Source of the DNA: Paenibacillus brasilensis
GTDB taxonomy: Bacteria > Bacillota > Bacilli > Paenibacillales > Paenibacillaceae
Direction of reading: 5' to 3'
Length of the DNA stretch: 64,000 nt
NCBI RefSeq assembly: GCF_009363115.1
Contig: NZ_CP045298.1
Coordinates: 806,001-870,000, forward strand
Positions 26,015 to 35,247 of the stretch are shown piece by piece (positions within the stretch are counted from its first letter, which is position 1; the number at the start of each line of letters is the position of its first letter). A program made the position numbers and the translations under genes. The notes under the pieces were generated by a model, which was not told the origin of the DNA, searched no databases, and was given only the letters and a program-made list of their open reading frames with translations.

Positions 26015-27493
26015 TTAAGAATCGGATTTCAAACGTTCCACCAGCGCTTCGTACTCAGGGCTTTTCAGGAAATTGTCAATCGAAATGTGCTCGGCATTCG
26101 GGGCTACCGTTTTAGCCCGGTCTGTCAACGTTTTTTGCGTAATGACAATATCCGCATCCTGTGGAATTTCACTGATTGCCGTGTTCGTTACTGTAACGCC
26201 CACACCCGCCTGCTTCATTTTTTTACGTAAAATCGAGGCGCCCATAGCGCTTGAACCCATACCTGCATCACAGGAAAAGACGATCTTATTAATTTCTCCC
26301 TTATCCTTAAACGTTCGCTCTGCGGCAATCTCGGCAGCACGATCAGACTCGCTGTTACCTTCCGTTACAGTGGCGTTCGCACTTGCACCCTTGCTTTGAT
26401 TTTTCATATCTTTCAGGCGGGATGCAGCTTCCTCCAGCCCCTCTTCTTTTTGCTTGCCTGTCTTGAGCAGTACTGCAGCAACAGCAAAGGATACGACCGC
26501 AGCAGCTATTACACCACTCAGCATTGGCAAATATCCGCCTTTGGGTGTCATCAGGAAATAAGCGATGATACTGCCCGGTGAAGGAGCAGCAACCAGTCCG
26601 GCACCTGTCAACATGAAACAGAAGGTTCCTACAACGCCCCCTGCGATAGCAGCCAGAATCAGAATCGGCTTCATCAAAATGTAAGGGAAATAAATTTCAT
26701 GAATCCCGCCGAAAAAATGAATGATTACTGCACCAGGAGCCGACGACTTCGCTGAGCCTTTACCGAACAGACAGTATGCCAGCAAAATACCGAGCCCCGG
26801 TCCAGGGTTGGATTCAAGCATGAACAAAACGGATTTGCCTGATCTTGAAGCCTCCTCCAGCGCAATCGGGCTCAATACTCCGTGATTCAATGCATTGTTA
26901 AGAAATAGCACTTTTCCGGGCTCAATAATGAGGTTGACGAGCGGCAAAAGCCCTGCATTCACGAGGAACTGCACCCCTGCTGACAACACCTGACTGATAA
27001 TTTGTACAAACGGGCCGATTGCCACATGGGCAAGCAGTCCTAGAATGGCACCGATAATCCCGGCTGAGAAATTATTGACCAGCATTTCAAAACCTGATCT
27101 GACTTTACCTTCAATAGCCTGATCGAACTTCTTCAATATCCATGCAGCCAGCGGACCAGCTACCATCGCGCCCAGGAACATCGGAATGTCTGCTCCCACA
27201 ATGACACCCATCGTCATAATGGCTCCGATCACACCTCCACGCTGTCCATGAATCATGGTGCCGCCTGTGTAACCAATCAGCAGCGGCAGCAAATAATTTT
27301 TCATCGGATCAACCAGCTGGGCAAAACCCTCGTTCGGGAACCATCCGGTCGGAATAAAGAGTGCCGTGATCAACCCCCACGCGATAAAGGCCCCCATATT
27401 GGGCATAACCATCCCGCTGAGAAAACGGCCAAAACGTTGTACGGCGACGCGAGCGCCTCCGTTTGAATTGGACTTTGCGTCCATTGTGCTCAT
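26015..27493 (-). CDS. mtlA: PTS mannitol-specific enzyme IICB
   Basis: A 492-residue permease that imports and phosphorylates mannitol. Residues up to about 345 form the IIC membrane domain (FGRFLSGMVMPNMGAFIAWG; GGIHEIYFPYIL, the family's substrate-site motif). A charged linker leads to the IIB domain with the phosphocysteine in KIVFSCDAGMGSSAMGAS. ATG at 27493 is favoured because AAGGAGG stands eight bases upstream; the ATG six bases earlier is too close. It is the first gene of mtlA-mtlR-mtlF-mtlD, behind a promoter with a cre site and an inverted repeat. Confidence 0.96.
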   Translation of the reverse strand: MSTMDAKSNSNGGARVAVQRFGRFLSGMVMPNMGAFIAWGLITALFIPTGWFPNEGFAQLVDPMKNYLLPLLIGYTGGTMIHGQRGGVIGAIMTMGVIVGADIPMFLGAMVAGPLAAWILKKFDQAIEGKVRSGFEMLVNNFSAGIIGAILGLLAHVAIGPFVQIISQVLSAGVQFLVNAGLLPLVNLIIEPGKVLFLNNALNHGVLSPIALEEASRSGKSVLFMLESNPGPGLGILLAYCLFGKGSAKSSAPGAVIIHFFGGIHEIYFPYILMKPILILAAIAGGVVGTFCFMLTGAGLVAAPSPGSIIAYFLMTPKGGYLPMLSGVIAAAVVSFAVAAVLLKTGKQKEEGLEEAASRLKDMKNQSKGASANATVTEGNSESDRAAEIAAERTFKDKGEINKIVFSCDAGMGSSAMGASILRKKMKQAGVGVTVTNTAISEIPQDADIVITQKTLTDRAKTVAPNAEHISIDNFLKSPEYEALVERLKSDS

Positions 27494-27552
27494 ATTCATA
27501 TCCTCCTTATGAGTAACTAGCATCACTACCTTTGCTCAAAATTTATACTAAA

Positions 27553-27566
27553 TGACAGCGCTATCT
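27553..27566. promoter_or_regulatory. Candidate cre site in the mtlA promoter
   Basis: TGACAGCGCTATCT matches the cre consensus TGWNANCGNTNNCA except for the last base. It lies in the 17-bp spacer between a minus-strand -35 TTGATG (27568-27573) and -10 TAGTAT (27545-27550), so CcpA binding would block the promoter. Confidence 0.6.
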
Positions 27567-27610
27567 TCATCAACGAAATGAAAACGTACTTTCGTCATGA
27601 ACGTTGATGA
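27567..27610. promoter_or_regulatory. Inverted repeat at the mtlA promoter, candidate MtlR site
   Basis: TCATCAACG (27567-27575) and CGTTGATGA (27602-27610) form a perfect 9-bp inverted repeat 26 bp apart, overlapping the -35 and extending upstream. This is the expected place for an activator such as MtlR. A second cre-like sequence, TGAAAACGTACTTTCG, lies between the arms. Confidence 0.5.
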
Positions 27611-27782
27611 CAACATTTAAATTTAAAATAACCGTGAAGATAATATACCTGCATAATTCTTCTTAATATGGCCTGTAACTATAGAAATTAGTCGGAATAC
27701 CATGCTCTCAACTGTACAATTCTGATACGGGGACAATCCTCTAAAAAGGGGAAAAACACGTAATTACGCTTGCCTAAAAAGA

Positions 27783-27822
27783 CAAAAAAATAGCCGCAAT
27801 GTCAAATCATCGCGACTATTTT
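27783..27822 (-). terminator. Terminator after gcvH
   Basis: AATAGCCGC pairs with GCGACTATT with one mismatch; on the minus strand the stem is followed by a run of T. Confidence 0.65.
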
Positions 27823-27875
27823 ATACAAAAACGAGCGGACAAACGACGCTATAATTCCATACTACATTGCACTAT

Positions 27876-28274
27876 TCATGACTCATCGGCAGTCAATTTC
27901 TTGTACTCATCGGCAGTCAATAGCTTGCCCAAAGCTTCCTCCACATCGCTACCGATCTCCACCTCGATCATCCAGCCTTTTTCATAAGGAGATTCGTTCA
28001 CCAGCTCTGGCGTGCTTTCCAGCGCTTCATTTAACCTCAAAACAGTTCCCGTCACTGGAGCAAAAAGATCGGATACCGTCTTTACCGATTCAATTGTACC
28101 AATCTCTGCTCCCTGAGCAATCGCTGCTCCCTCCGCAGGTAATTCGACAAAAACAATATCACCCAGTTGATGCTGTGCAAAGTCTGTAATACCCATCCGT
28201 ACTGTTCCAGCTTCTGTGCGCTCAACCCACTCATGTTCCTCCGTATACCAAAGCTGCTGTTTCACTTCACTCAT
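27876..28274 (-). CDS. gcvH: Glycine cleavage system H protein
   Basis: A 132-residue lipoyl carrier protein. The lipoylated lysine is in GTIESVKTVSDLFAP (about residue 66). It shuttles the methylamine group from GcvP to GcvT and electrons to lipoamide dehydrogenase. The start ATG at 28274 begins the normal family N-terminus (LWYTEEHEWV). It lies opposite the gcvT-gcvPA-gcvPB operon and has no riboswitch of its own. The end carries a small tandem repeat: LLTADEYKKLTADES, from a 16-bp DNA repeat (27882-27897 and 27906-27921), which lengthens the C-terminus slightly. Confidence 0.96.
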   Translation of the reverse strand: MSEVKQQLWYTEEHEWVERTEAGTVRMGITDFAQHQLGDIVFVELPAEGAAIAQGAEIGTIESVKTVSDLFAPVTGTVLRLNEALESTPELVNESPYEKGWMIEVEIGSDVEEALGKLLTADEYKKLTADES

Positions 28275-28497
28275 CCTGTTCCGCCTCACTTCCAAATGAA
28301 TTAGATCGCTTCTGCTCATTTATCTAGACAGGTTAAGATTATGATAATAAGAACACTCATGTCAATAATACTAACAAAAATACTTCACATCATTTCAGGT
28401 AGCGCTCTATATGAAAATATGATAAGGTATAACAAACGCTTACATATCCTTATTTATGCATAAAATGTTTTTTGGATTGATTTTCATGACATTTTTA

Positions 28498-28526
28498 TTG
28501 ACATTTTGAATGAATTTGCGTATTAA
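28498..28526 (+). promoter_or_regulatory. Promoter of the glycine cleavage operon
   Basis: TTGACA (28498-28503), a 17-bp spacer and TATTAA (28521-28526), about 55 bp before the glycine aptamers. Confidence 0.8.
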
Positions 28527-28582
28527 TGGGTTATAACAAATGCTTTTGGAAACATCCCGACAACTGCAAACGCGGATGAACG

Positions 28583-28850
28583 CGGAGGGAGAGACTACCA
28601 AGATTCGCATAGCTGTTGCCACTTGCAGGACAGTGGTACACGCGAATCGGATCAAGTTGTTATCTGTATGACCTGGTAACAACAATGGTTTTCAAAGGTA
28701 GCGCCGAAGGAGTAAACCTGCACCAGGTGAATCTCTCAGGCAAAAGGACCTCTGCCGGACGCATCTCTGGAGAGCATTCGCCATGAAGCGGATCACCCAA
28801 GAGGAAACCTGGTACACGCCGGGGTAACTTTCAGGTATCAAGGACAGAGC
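28583..28850 (+). promoter_or_regulatory. Tandem glycine riboswitch
   Basis: Two glycine aptamers in series. Aptamer 1 has the hallmark strings GGAGGGAGAGACTACC (28584-28599), GGTAGCGCCGAAGGAGTAAA (28697-28716) and ATCTCTCAGGCAAAAGGACC (28731-28750). Aptamer 2 has CATCTCTGGAGAGC (28762-28775), CACGCCGGGGTAACTTTCAGG (split around 28815-28835) and AAGGACAGAG (28840-28849). A terminator hairpin follows, and gcvT begins 87 bp downstream. In Bacillus this switch turns the operon on when glycine is high. Between CTACC and GGTAG of aptamer 1 there is an insertion of about 95 nt forming two extra hairpins. Confidence 0.93.
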
Positions 28851-28852
28851 TG

Positions 28853-28888
28853 AAAAAAGAGTATGGACCACTGTTCATACGTTTTTTT
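28853..28888 (+). terminator. Expression-platform terminator of the glycine riboswitch
   Basis: AAAAAAGAGTATG (28853-28865) pairs with CATACGTTTTTTT (28876-28888). It starts right after the second aptamer, as expected for transcriptional control. Confidence 0.85.
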
Positions 28889-28936
28889 CGGCCTGTCTTT
28901 TTTGTTTAGCCGATCACACCGGATAGGAGTGGAAAA

Positions 28937-30037
28937 ATGACTAACTTGTGCAAAACACCGCTGTATTCGTCATATGGGACGCTGCCCGGGGTCCGTTGTA
29001 TTGACTTTGGAGGCTGGGAGCTTCCCGTACAGTTTAGCGGTATCCAAAAGGAGCATGAGGCCGTCCGGCAACATGCGGGGTTATTCGATGTATCGCATAT
29101 GGGCGAGTTTTTGGTTGAAGGCAAAGAAGCCCAAGCTTTTCTGCAACGGGTAACGACGAACGATGTCAGCCAGTTGGAACCGGGCCAGGCCCAATACTCA
29201 CTCCTCTGTTACCCCGACGGGGGTGTGGTAGACGATCTGCTTGTTTACTGCAAAGGGCCGGAGCGTTACATGCTCGTTGTGAATGCCTCCAACATCGACA
29301 AGGATTGGGATTGGCTTATTCGCCACGTGCCTGCATCCGTTCAACTGGAAAATGTATCAGATGCTATCGCATTGCTGGCGTTGCAAGGTCCGGAAGCAGC
29401 ACGTATTATCGCGGCTGTGACAGATCCGGACATAACAAATCTGGCCTCCTTCCGATTCCGTGAGAACGTGCAGCTGTTCGGAGTGAAAGCACTTGTCTCC
29501 CGCACCGGTTATACGGGGGAAGATGGTTTTGAAATGTATATACCTGCAGCGGAAGCTCCGGCTGTATGGGAAGGTTTGCTTTGTTCGGGTGAATCGTATG
29601 GTCTGATTCCCGCCGGGCTTGGTGCCCGGGATACACTGCGCTTTGAGGCACGGCTGCCGCTGTACGGACAGGAGCTATCTGCTACGATTTCACCGCTTGA
29701 GGCTGGCTTAGGCTTTTTCGTCAAGCTGGGCAAGGGTGATTTTATCGGCAGAGAAGCGCTGCAACGCCAAAAAGAGCAAGGTATCCCTCGCAAGCTGATT
29801 GGACTGGAATTGCTGGATCGCGGTATCCCGCGCGCTCATTACCCGGTATTCGCGGAAGGACAGCAAATCGGCGAGGTTACAACGGGAACCCAGTCGCCAA
29901 CCTTAAAGCGCAATTTGGGTCTGGCTCTGGTCGACAGCCGTTTTAGCGCTCTATCCACACCACTGGAGGTCGAGATCCGTGGCAAACGCCTGCGCGCCGA
30001 GGTGGTAGCAGCACCTTTTTATAAACGTTCACGTTGA
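28937..30037 (+). CDS. gcvT: Aminomethyltransferase, glycine cleavage T protein
   Basis: A 366-residue folate-dependent enzyme that takes the methylene group from the H protein to tetrahydrofolate and releases ammonia. Family motifs: [21 protein letters not shown] at the N-terminus, FDVSHMGE, and the folate-site Asp region [13 protein letters not shown]; the C-terminal domain has [26 protein letters not shown] precedes the ATG. It is the first gene behind the glycine riboswitch. Confidence 0.97.
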   Translation: MTNLCKTPLYSSYGTLPGVRCIDFGGWELPVQFSGIQKEHEAVRQHAGLFDVSHMGEFLVEGKEAQAFLQRVTTNDVSQLEPGQAQYSLLCYPDGGVVDDLLVYCKGPERYMLVVNASNIDKDWDWLIRHVPASVQLENVSDAIALLALQGPEAARIIAAVTDPDITNLASFRFRENVQLFGVKALVSRTGYTGEDGFEMYIPAAEAPAVWEGLLCSGESYGLIPAGLGARDTLRFEARLPLYGQELSATISPLEAGLGFFVKLGKGDFIGREALQRQKEQGIPRKLIGLELLDRGIPRAHYPVFAEGQQIGEVTTGTQSPTLKRNLGLALVDSRFSALSTPLEVEIRGKRLRAEVVAAPFYKRSR

Positions 30038-30162
30038 TTTAAGCACTCTTCATTTTTATATAGCGAACATGCCAGATATGAACTTCTGGATTTTCCAGTT
30101 CACGATTATTTATTAGCCAATTTATGTTTTAAATTTTGCTTTTTCGAAAGGAGCCAGAACCT

Positions 30163-31518
30163 ATGAAGCAGCATCGCTATCTGCCCATGACCGAACAGGA
30201 TCAAACCGAAATGCTGCGTGTGGTCGGTGTATCGTCCATTGACGATTTATTCAGTGATATTCCAGAGGATATCCGATATCAGGGCGAACTGCCCATGTCC
30301 TCTCGACTGGACGAAAGAGGCTTAACCCGCCATCTGGCCGAGCTGGCCGGGCATAATGCCAACACAGACACACATGCCAGCTTTCTTGGTGCAGGGATTT
30401 ATGATCATCATATTCCCTCCGTCATTCAGCACATCACTTCGCGTTCGGAATTTTACACCGCCTACACTCCCTATCAGCCTGAGGTAAGCCAAGGTGAGCT
30501 GCAAGCCATCTTCGAATTTCAATCGTATATTTGCGAATTAACAGGCATGGCTGTAGCCAATGCCAGCATGTACGACGGAGCGACTGCGCTGGCGGAGGCG
30601 GGCTCACTGGCCGCCTCTGCCACCCGCCGTAAACAGCTTATCGTATCGCGGACCGTCCACCCGGAGGCACGTCAGGTATTGGCTGCCTATGCACGTGGTC
30701 TGGGCTTGGACATCGTGGAGATTGGCTATTCCGACGGTGTAACGGATGCAGAGGCATTGGCAGAGGCCGTATCGGAACAGACGGCAGCTGTTTTGGTCCA
30801 AAGCCCCAACTTCTTCGGAGCCGTGGAAAATGTGAAGCTCATGGCTGACCTGATCCACGCACACCAAGGGCTTATGGTTGTCAGCGCCAATCCGCTGGCA
30901 CTGGGCTTGCTGGAGACGCCCGGCAAGCAGGGAGCGGATATTGTCGTAGGAGACGCACAGCCACTTGGCATCTCTTCCTCCCTCGGCGGCCCGACCTGCG
31001 GTTATTTTGCCGTTTCTCAAGCGCATATGCGCCGCATCCCCGGACGCATTGTAGGCCAAACCACAGACCGCAATGGTAAACGCGGCTTCGTGCTGACCTT
31101 GCAGGCACGGGAACAGCATATCCGCCGTGAAAAGGCCACGTCTAACATTTGCTCCAATCAAGCGTTGCTTGCTTTATCTGCGTCTGTGTATTTGTCCGTC
31201 ATGGGTAGACGGGGCATGCAAGAAGTAGCCGAGCTGAATTTGCATAAAAGCCGCTATGCATTAGAGCAATTGCTGAGCTTGAAGGGTGTGACTGCCTCCT
31301 TTAACGCGCCGACCTTTAACGAGTTTGCCCTCAAGCTGCCCGATGGTACGGATATGAACAAGCTCCAGGCCGGACTGCTCGCTGCGGGATTTATCGGCGG
31401 CTATGAGTTGGGCCGGGACTACGAGGAACTTGCCGGTCACATGCTGATCGCTGTGACGGAGCAAAGAACCAAAGAAGAGATTGACCAATTTGTACACACC
31501 TTGGGGGGATTGCTATGA
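30163..31518 (+). CDS. gcvPA: Glycine dehydrogenase (decarboxylating) subunit 1
   Basis: A 451-residue subunit of the two-part P protein found in Firmicutes. With GcvPB it decarboxylates glycine using pyridoxal phosphate bound on the other subunit. The sequence starts [21 protein letters not shown] and contains [18 protein letters not shown] and [17 protein letters not shown] at 30163 is preceded by AAAGGAG; the frame is open upstream without a ribosome site. It overlaps gcvPB by 4 bp (ATGA). Confidence 0.96.
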   Translation: MKQHRYLPMTEQDQTEMLRVVGVSSIDDLFSDIPEDIRYQGELPMSSRLDERGLTRHLAELAGHNANTDTHASFLGAGIYDHHIPSVIQHITSRSEFYTAYTPYQPEVSQGELQAIFEFQSYICELTGMAVANASMYDGATALAEAGSLAASATRRKQLIVSRTVHPEARQVLAAYARGLGLDIVEIGYSDGVTDAEALAEAVSEQTAAVLVQSPNFFGAVENVKLMADLIHAHQGLMVVSANPLALGLLETPGKQGADIVVGDAQPLGISSSLGGPTCGYFAVSQAHMRRIPGRIVGQTTDRNGKRGFVLTLQAREQHIRREKATSNICSNQALLALSASVYLSVMGRRGMQEVAELNLHKSRYALEQLLSLKGVTASFNAPTFNEFALKLPDGTDMNKLQAGLLAAGFIGGYELGRDYEELAGHMLIAVTEQRTKEEIDQFVHTLGGLL

Positions 31519-33011
31519 CACACACCGGACAAGATCAGAAGCAAGAGCTGTTGAAGAAACACGATCAAGCGCTCATCTTTGAATTGAGCCGTCCGGGTCG
31601 CATCGCCTATTCCCTTCCTGCATGCGACGTTCCCCGTCGTCCGGTGGCAGAGCTTTTGCCGGATTATGCGCTGCGCAGCGAGCCTGCGGTATTACCGGAG
31701 GTATACGAAGTAGACGTGATTCGCCATTACACCGCCTTGTCCCGGCGCAATTTTGGCGTGGACAACGGGTTTTATCCGCTCGGCTCCTGTACGATGAAAT
31801 ACAACCCGAAGGTAAACGAGGATGTCGCCCGTTATGCAGGCTTTGCTAAAATTCATCCCTATCAGCCTGAGAATAGCATCCAGGGTGCCATGGAGCTGCT
31901 GCATACGCTCCAAAACGATCTGGCCGCGTTAACCGGCATGGATGCCGTCACCCTTCAGCCCGCCGCCGGCGCCCATGGCGAATGGACCGGGCTGATGATG
32001 ATCCGCTCATACCATGAAGCCCGTGGTGAGCGACGTACCAAGGTGCTCGTGCCGGATTCCTCGCACGGAACGAACCCCGCCAGCGCAACCGTCGCGGGCT
32101 TCGAGACGATCACTCTCCCCTCCACCCCTCAGGGGCTGGTGGATCTGGACGCACTGCGTCAAGCTGTAGGCAACGACACCGCTGCGCTCATGCTGACCAA
32201 CCCGAACACGCTTGGCCTGTTCGAGAAGCAAATCGCTGACATTGCCGCGATTGTGCATGAGGCGGGGGGGCTGCTCTACTATGACGGCGCGAACTCCAAC
32301 GCCATCATGGGCATTACCCGCCCCGGGGATATGGGCTTCGATGTCGTGCATCTCAATTTGCACAAAACGATGAGTACCCCGCATGGCGGAGGCGGACCCG
32401 GCGCAGGGCCTGTCGGCGTGAAGCAGCGGCTCATTCCCTATTTGCCCAAGCCGTTGGTTGTACGTGATGCTCAGGGTACGTACCACTGGGACCGGGAGCA
32501 GGGAGATTCCATCGGACGGGTCAAAGCCTTTTACGGCAACTTCGGTATTCTCGTCCGAGCCTATGCCTACATCCGCAGCTACGGTCCTGACGGCTTGAAG
32601 CGGGTCTCTGAGTGTGCTGTACTTAATGCCAATTATATGATGCACCGGCTGGCTCCGTATTTTGAGCTTCCCTACCCGGGACATTGCAAACACGAATTCG
32701 TGATGTCTGGACAGAATTTAAAAAAATTTGGAGTGCGTACGCTTGATGTTGCCAAACGATTGCTCGATTTCGGCTACCATCCGCCTACGATTTATTTTCC
32801 ATTAAATGTAGAGGAATGTATCATGATTGAGCCGACGGAAACGGAAAGCAAAGAGACGCTTGATGGTTTTATCGACACCATGATTCAGATTTCGCGAGAA
32901 GCGGAGGAAAAGCCGGAGCTAGTGCTTAACGCACCCTATACCACACCCGTCACACGCTTGGATGAAACTACCGCTGCCCGCAAGCCTGTATTGAACTGCT
33001 CGTGCAGCTAA
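31515..33011 (+). CDS. gcvPB: Glycine dehydrogenase (decarboxylating) subunit 2
   Basis: A 498-residue pyridoxal-phosphate subunit. The cofactor lysine is in [24 protein letters not shown] (about residue 280), and the glycine-rich loop and [14 protein letters not shown] are typical. It forms the active P protein with GcvPA. It is the last gene of the operon. Its end faces the ptsI terminator. Confidence 0.97.
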   Translation: MTHTGQDQKQELLKKHDQALIFELSRPGRIAYSLPACDVPRRPVAELLPDYALRSEPAVLPEVYEVDVIRHYTALSRRNFGVDNGFYPLGSCTMKYNPKVNEDVARYAGFAKIHPYQPENSIQGAMELLHTLQNDLAALTGMDAVTLQPAAGAHGEWTGLMMIRSYHEARGERRTKVLVPDSSHGTNPASATVAGFETITLPSTPQGLVDLDALRQAVGNDTAALMLTNPNTLGLFEKQIADIAAIVHEAGGLLYYDGANSNAIMGITRPGDMGFDVVHLNLHKTMSTPHGGGGPGAGPVGVKQRLIPYLPKPLVVRDAQGTYHWDREQGDSIGRVKAFYGNFGILVRAYAYIRSYGPDGLKRVSECAVLNANYMMHRLAPYFELPYPGHCKHEFVMSGQNLKKFGVRTLDVAKRLLDFGYHPPTIYFPLNVEECIMIEPTETESKETLDGFIDTMIQISREAEEKPELVLNAPYTTPVTRLDETTAARKPVLNCSCS

Positions 33012-33049
33012 AAGCGATTTTTATCTAAAGTATATATAAAAGAAGCATA

Positions 33050-33081
33050 CAAAAAAGCCGGTATCTCTTAAGATACCGGCT
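33050..33081 (-). terminator. Terminator of the pts operon
   Basis: AGCCGGTATCT (33056-33066) pairs with AGATACCGGCT (33071-33081); the minus-strand read continues with TTTTTT. It ends ptsI and may also serve gcvPB from the other side. Confidence 0.85.
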
Positions 33082-33142
33082 GCTGTATGTACACAGCAAT
33101 TTTTTGTTGGAAAAAGATATTACCCTTAAAAATGTGATACCC

Positions 33143-34855
33143 TTAGCCTTCAATGCTTTGAACCAATTCAACAACCTGTTCGGCTGTTTGCATGTCCAAA
33201 GCTTTTGCAGCCAGTTTTTCCATGTCTGCACGAGACAATTTGGAAATTTGACTGCGTGCTGGCAGAATGGAAGTTGCGCTCATACTGAACTCATCGAGTC
33301 CCAGACCCAGCAGCAACGGAATTGCTGTTGCATCCCCTGCCATTTCGCCGCACATACCAACCCAACGTCCTTCACGGTGAGCTGCATCAATAACCATTTT
33401 CACCAAACGCAGAATGGATGGATTGTATGGTTGATACAAGTAAGATACGCGTTCGTTCATACGGTCTGCAGCCATCGTGTATTGGATCAGATCGTTCGTA
33501 CCGATACTGAAGAAATCAACTTCTTTCGCGAATTGATCAGCCAATACCGCTGTAGAAGGGATTTCTACCATGATGCCCAGCTGAATTTCTTCAGCTACGG
33601 CTACACCCTCGGCTACCAACTTTTCCTTTTCCTCCAGCAAAACTGCTTTTGCTTCTCGGAATTCGTTCAGTGTAGCAATCATCGGGAACATGATACGCAG
33701 GTTACCGTGTACACTTGCCCGCAACAAAGCACGCAATTGAGTACGGAAAATATCCTGACGATCCAGACACAGACGAATCGCACGGAATCCGAGGAACGGA
33801 TTCATCTCTTTCGGGAGATCCAGATAAGGAAGTTCTTTGTCGCCACCGATGTCCAACGTACGGACTACAACCGGCTTACCTTCCATTTTTTCCAGAACGG
33901 TTTTGTATGCTGTGTACTGTACTTCTTCGGATGGGAGCTTGTCGCGTCCCATATACAAGAATTCTGTACGATACAAGCCGACGCCTTCTCCACCGTTATC
34001 CAGAACACCAGCTACGTCGTTAGGCGTACCGATATTGGCTGCCAATTCGACATGGACACCATCGACAGAAACCGTAGCTTCGCCACGCAGCTTTCGCCAC
34101 TCTTCGCGTTGCTTGTCGTATGCCACTTGTTTAGCACGGTATTCTGCAACGATCTCTTCAGAAGGATTCACGAATACGTGCCCATCCAAACCATCAACGA
34201 TGATCAAATCGCCGCTTTTAGCTTGAGACAATATATTTTTGGTTCCTACGACCGCAGGAATTTCAAGTGAGCGAGCCATGATCGCCGAATGCGAAGTACG
34301 TCCGCCGATATTTGTTGCAAAACCTTTAACAAATTCACGATTCAGCTGAGCTGTGTCGGAAGGTGTCAAATCTTCTGCAAGCACAATCGTTTCTTCGGCA
34401 ATTTCTGCAGGGCTGACAAAATGAACACCAAGCAGATGATTGAGCACCCGTTTGGTTACATCACGCATGTCAGACGCGCGTTCTTGCAAATATGCACTTT
34501 TCATGTTTTCAAACATGGAAATAAACTGTGTAGCCACTTCATCCAAGGCATAGTCAGCATTAAGCTGCTCGTCTCTGATTTTAGCTTTTACTGGATCAAT
34601 CAATTCAGGATCATTCAGAATCAACAGGTGAGAAGCAAAAATTTCTGCTTTTTTCTCGCCCAGCTCCTTTAATGTTTTCTCCTTAATCGTTTCCAATTCG
34701 GTTTGAGATTCTGCCAAAGCCGCATCCAATCTTGCAATTTCAGCTTCAAAGTCACCAACCGCGCGTCTCTCTACAGCGTAATTCGGATGCTCCAAGATAA
34801 ACGCCCGGGCAATGGCGATGCCTGCCGAAGCGGCAATCCCGGAGATCTTAAGCAT
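33143..34855 (-). CDS. ptsI: PTS enzyme I (phosphoenolpyruvate-protein phosphotransferase)
   Basis: A 570-residue general PTS protein. The active histidine is in [21 protein letters not shown] (about residue 191); the PEP-binding barrel contains [12 protein letters not shown] and [29 protein letters not shown], with Cys in [11 protein letters not shown]. It transfers phosphate from PEP to HPr. The ATG overlaps the last codons of ptsH by 8 bp, so they are translationally coupled. Confidence 0.98.
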   Translation of the reverse strand: MLKISGIAASAGIAIARAFILEHPNYAVERRAVGDFEAEIARLDAALAESQTELETIKEKTLKELGEKKAEIFASHLLILNDPELIDPVKAKIRDEQLNADYALDEVATQFISMFENMKSAYLQERASDMRDVTKRVLNHLLGVHFVSPAEIAEETIVLAEDLTPSDTAQLNREFVKGFATNIGGRTSHSAIMARSLEIPAVVGTKNILSQAKSGDLIIVDGLDGHVFVNPSEEIVAEYRAKQVAYDKQREEWRKLRGEATVSVDGVHVELAANIGTPNDVAGVLDNGGEGVGLYRTEFLYMGRDKLPSEEVQYTAYKTVLEKMEGKPVVVRTLDIGGDKELPYLDLPKEMNPFLGFRAIRLCLDRQDIFRTQLRALLRASVHGNLRIMFPMIATLNEFREAKAVLLEEKEKLVAEGVAVAEEIQLGIMVEIPSTAVLADQFAKEVDFFSIGTNDLIQYTMAADRMNERVSYLYQPYNPSILRLVKMVIDAAHREGRWVGMCGEMAGDATAIPLLLGLGLDEFSMSATSILPARSQISKLSRADMEKLAAKALDMQTAEQVVELVQSIEG

Positions 34856-35123
34856 GAACTTCGCCCAGCCCTTCGTTAACGATTACATTTTCAAGAGCTT
34901 TCAGAGCTTCAGCAGCTTCAGCGCCTTCACAGATAATATTAATCGTATCACCTTGTTCCAGACCCAGAGACAATACACCCAGAATGGATTTCAAAGTTAC
35001 TTTTTTACCATTAGCTTCGGCAAAAGATTCAGCACCGCTGAATTTGTTAGCTGTATTCACCAGCGCAGTTGCAGGACGTGCATGGATACCGTCTTCATCT
35101 GTAATTCTAAAAGTTGTTTGCAT
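34848..35123 (-). CDS. ptsH: Phosphocarrier protein HPr
   Basis: A 91-residue protein with the catalytic His in [12 protein letters not shown] (residue 14 to 15) and the regulatory serine in [12 protein letters not shown] (residue 46 to 47). It carries phosphate to the PTS permeases and, when phosphorylated on Ser by HPr kinase, acts as CcpA corepressor. So it links the glucose, mannitol and cre-controlled genes of this window. A GGGAGG site precedes the ATG. Confidence 0.98.
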   Translation of the reverse strand: MQTTFRITDEDGIHARPATALVNTANKFSGAESFAEANGKKVTLKSILGVLSLGLEQGDTINIICEGAEAAEALKALENVIVNEGLGEVHA

Positions 35124-35247
35124 AAATTTGTTCCTCCCACTTTTCTAAAGATAGTATTTGTTTACACGCAGTAAAATACGTGCAGTGAAACCGGGCAATG
35201 ATCAGACGGGCTATGCCGCCCAATCATTAAACCGAAACACATAGAAT

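Noticed and set aside
27882..27921. Short direct repeats suggesting a CRISPR-like array
   Set aside because: Only two units, within the gcvH coding frame.
33104..34270. 388-codon plus-strand frame opposite ptsI
   Set aside because: It is antisense to a highly conserved gene and rich in Cys, His and Phe, which is typical of a shadow frame.
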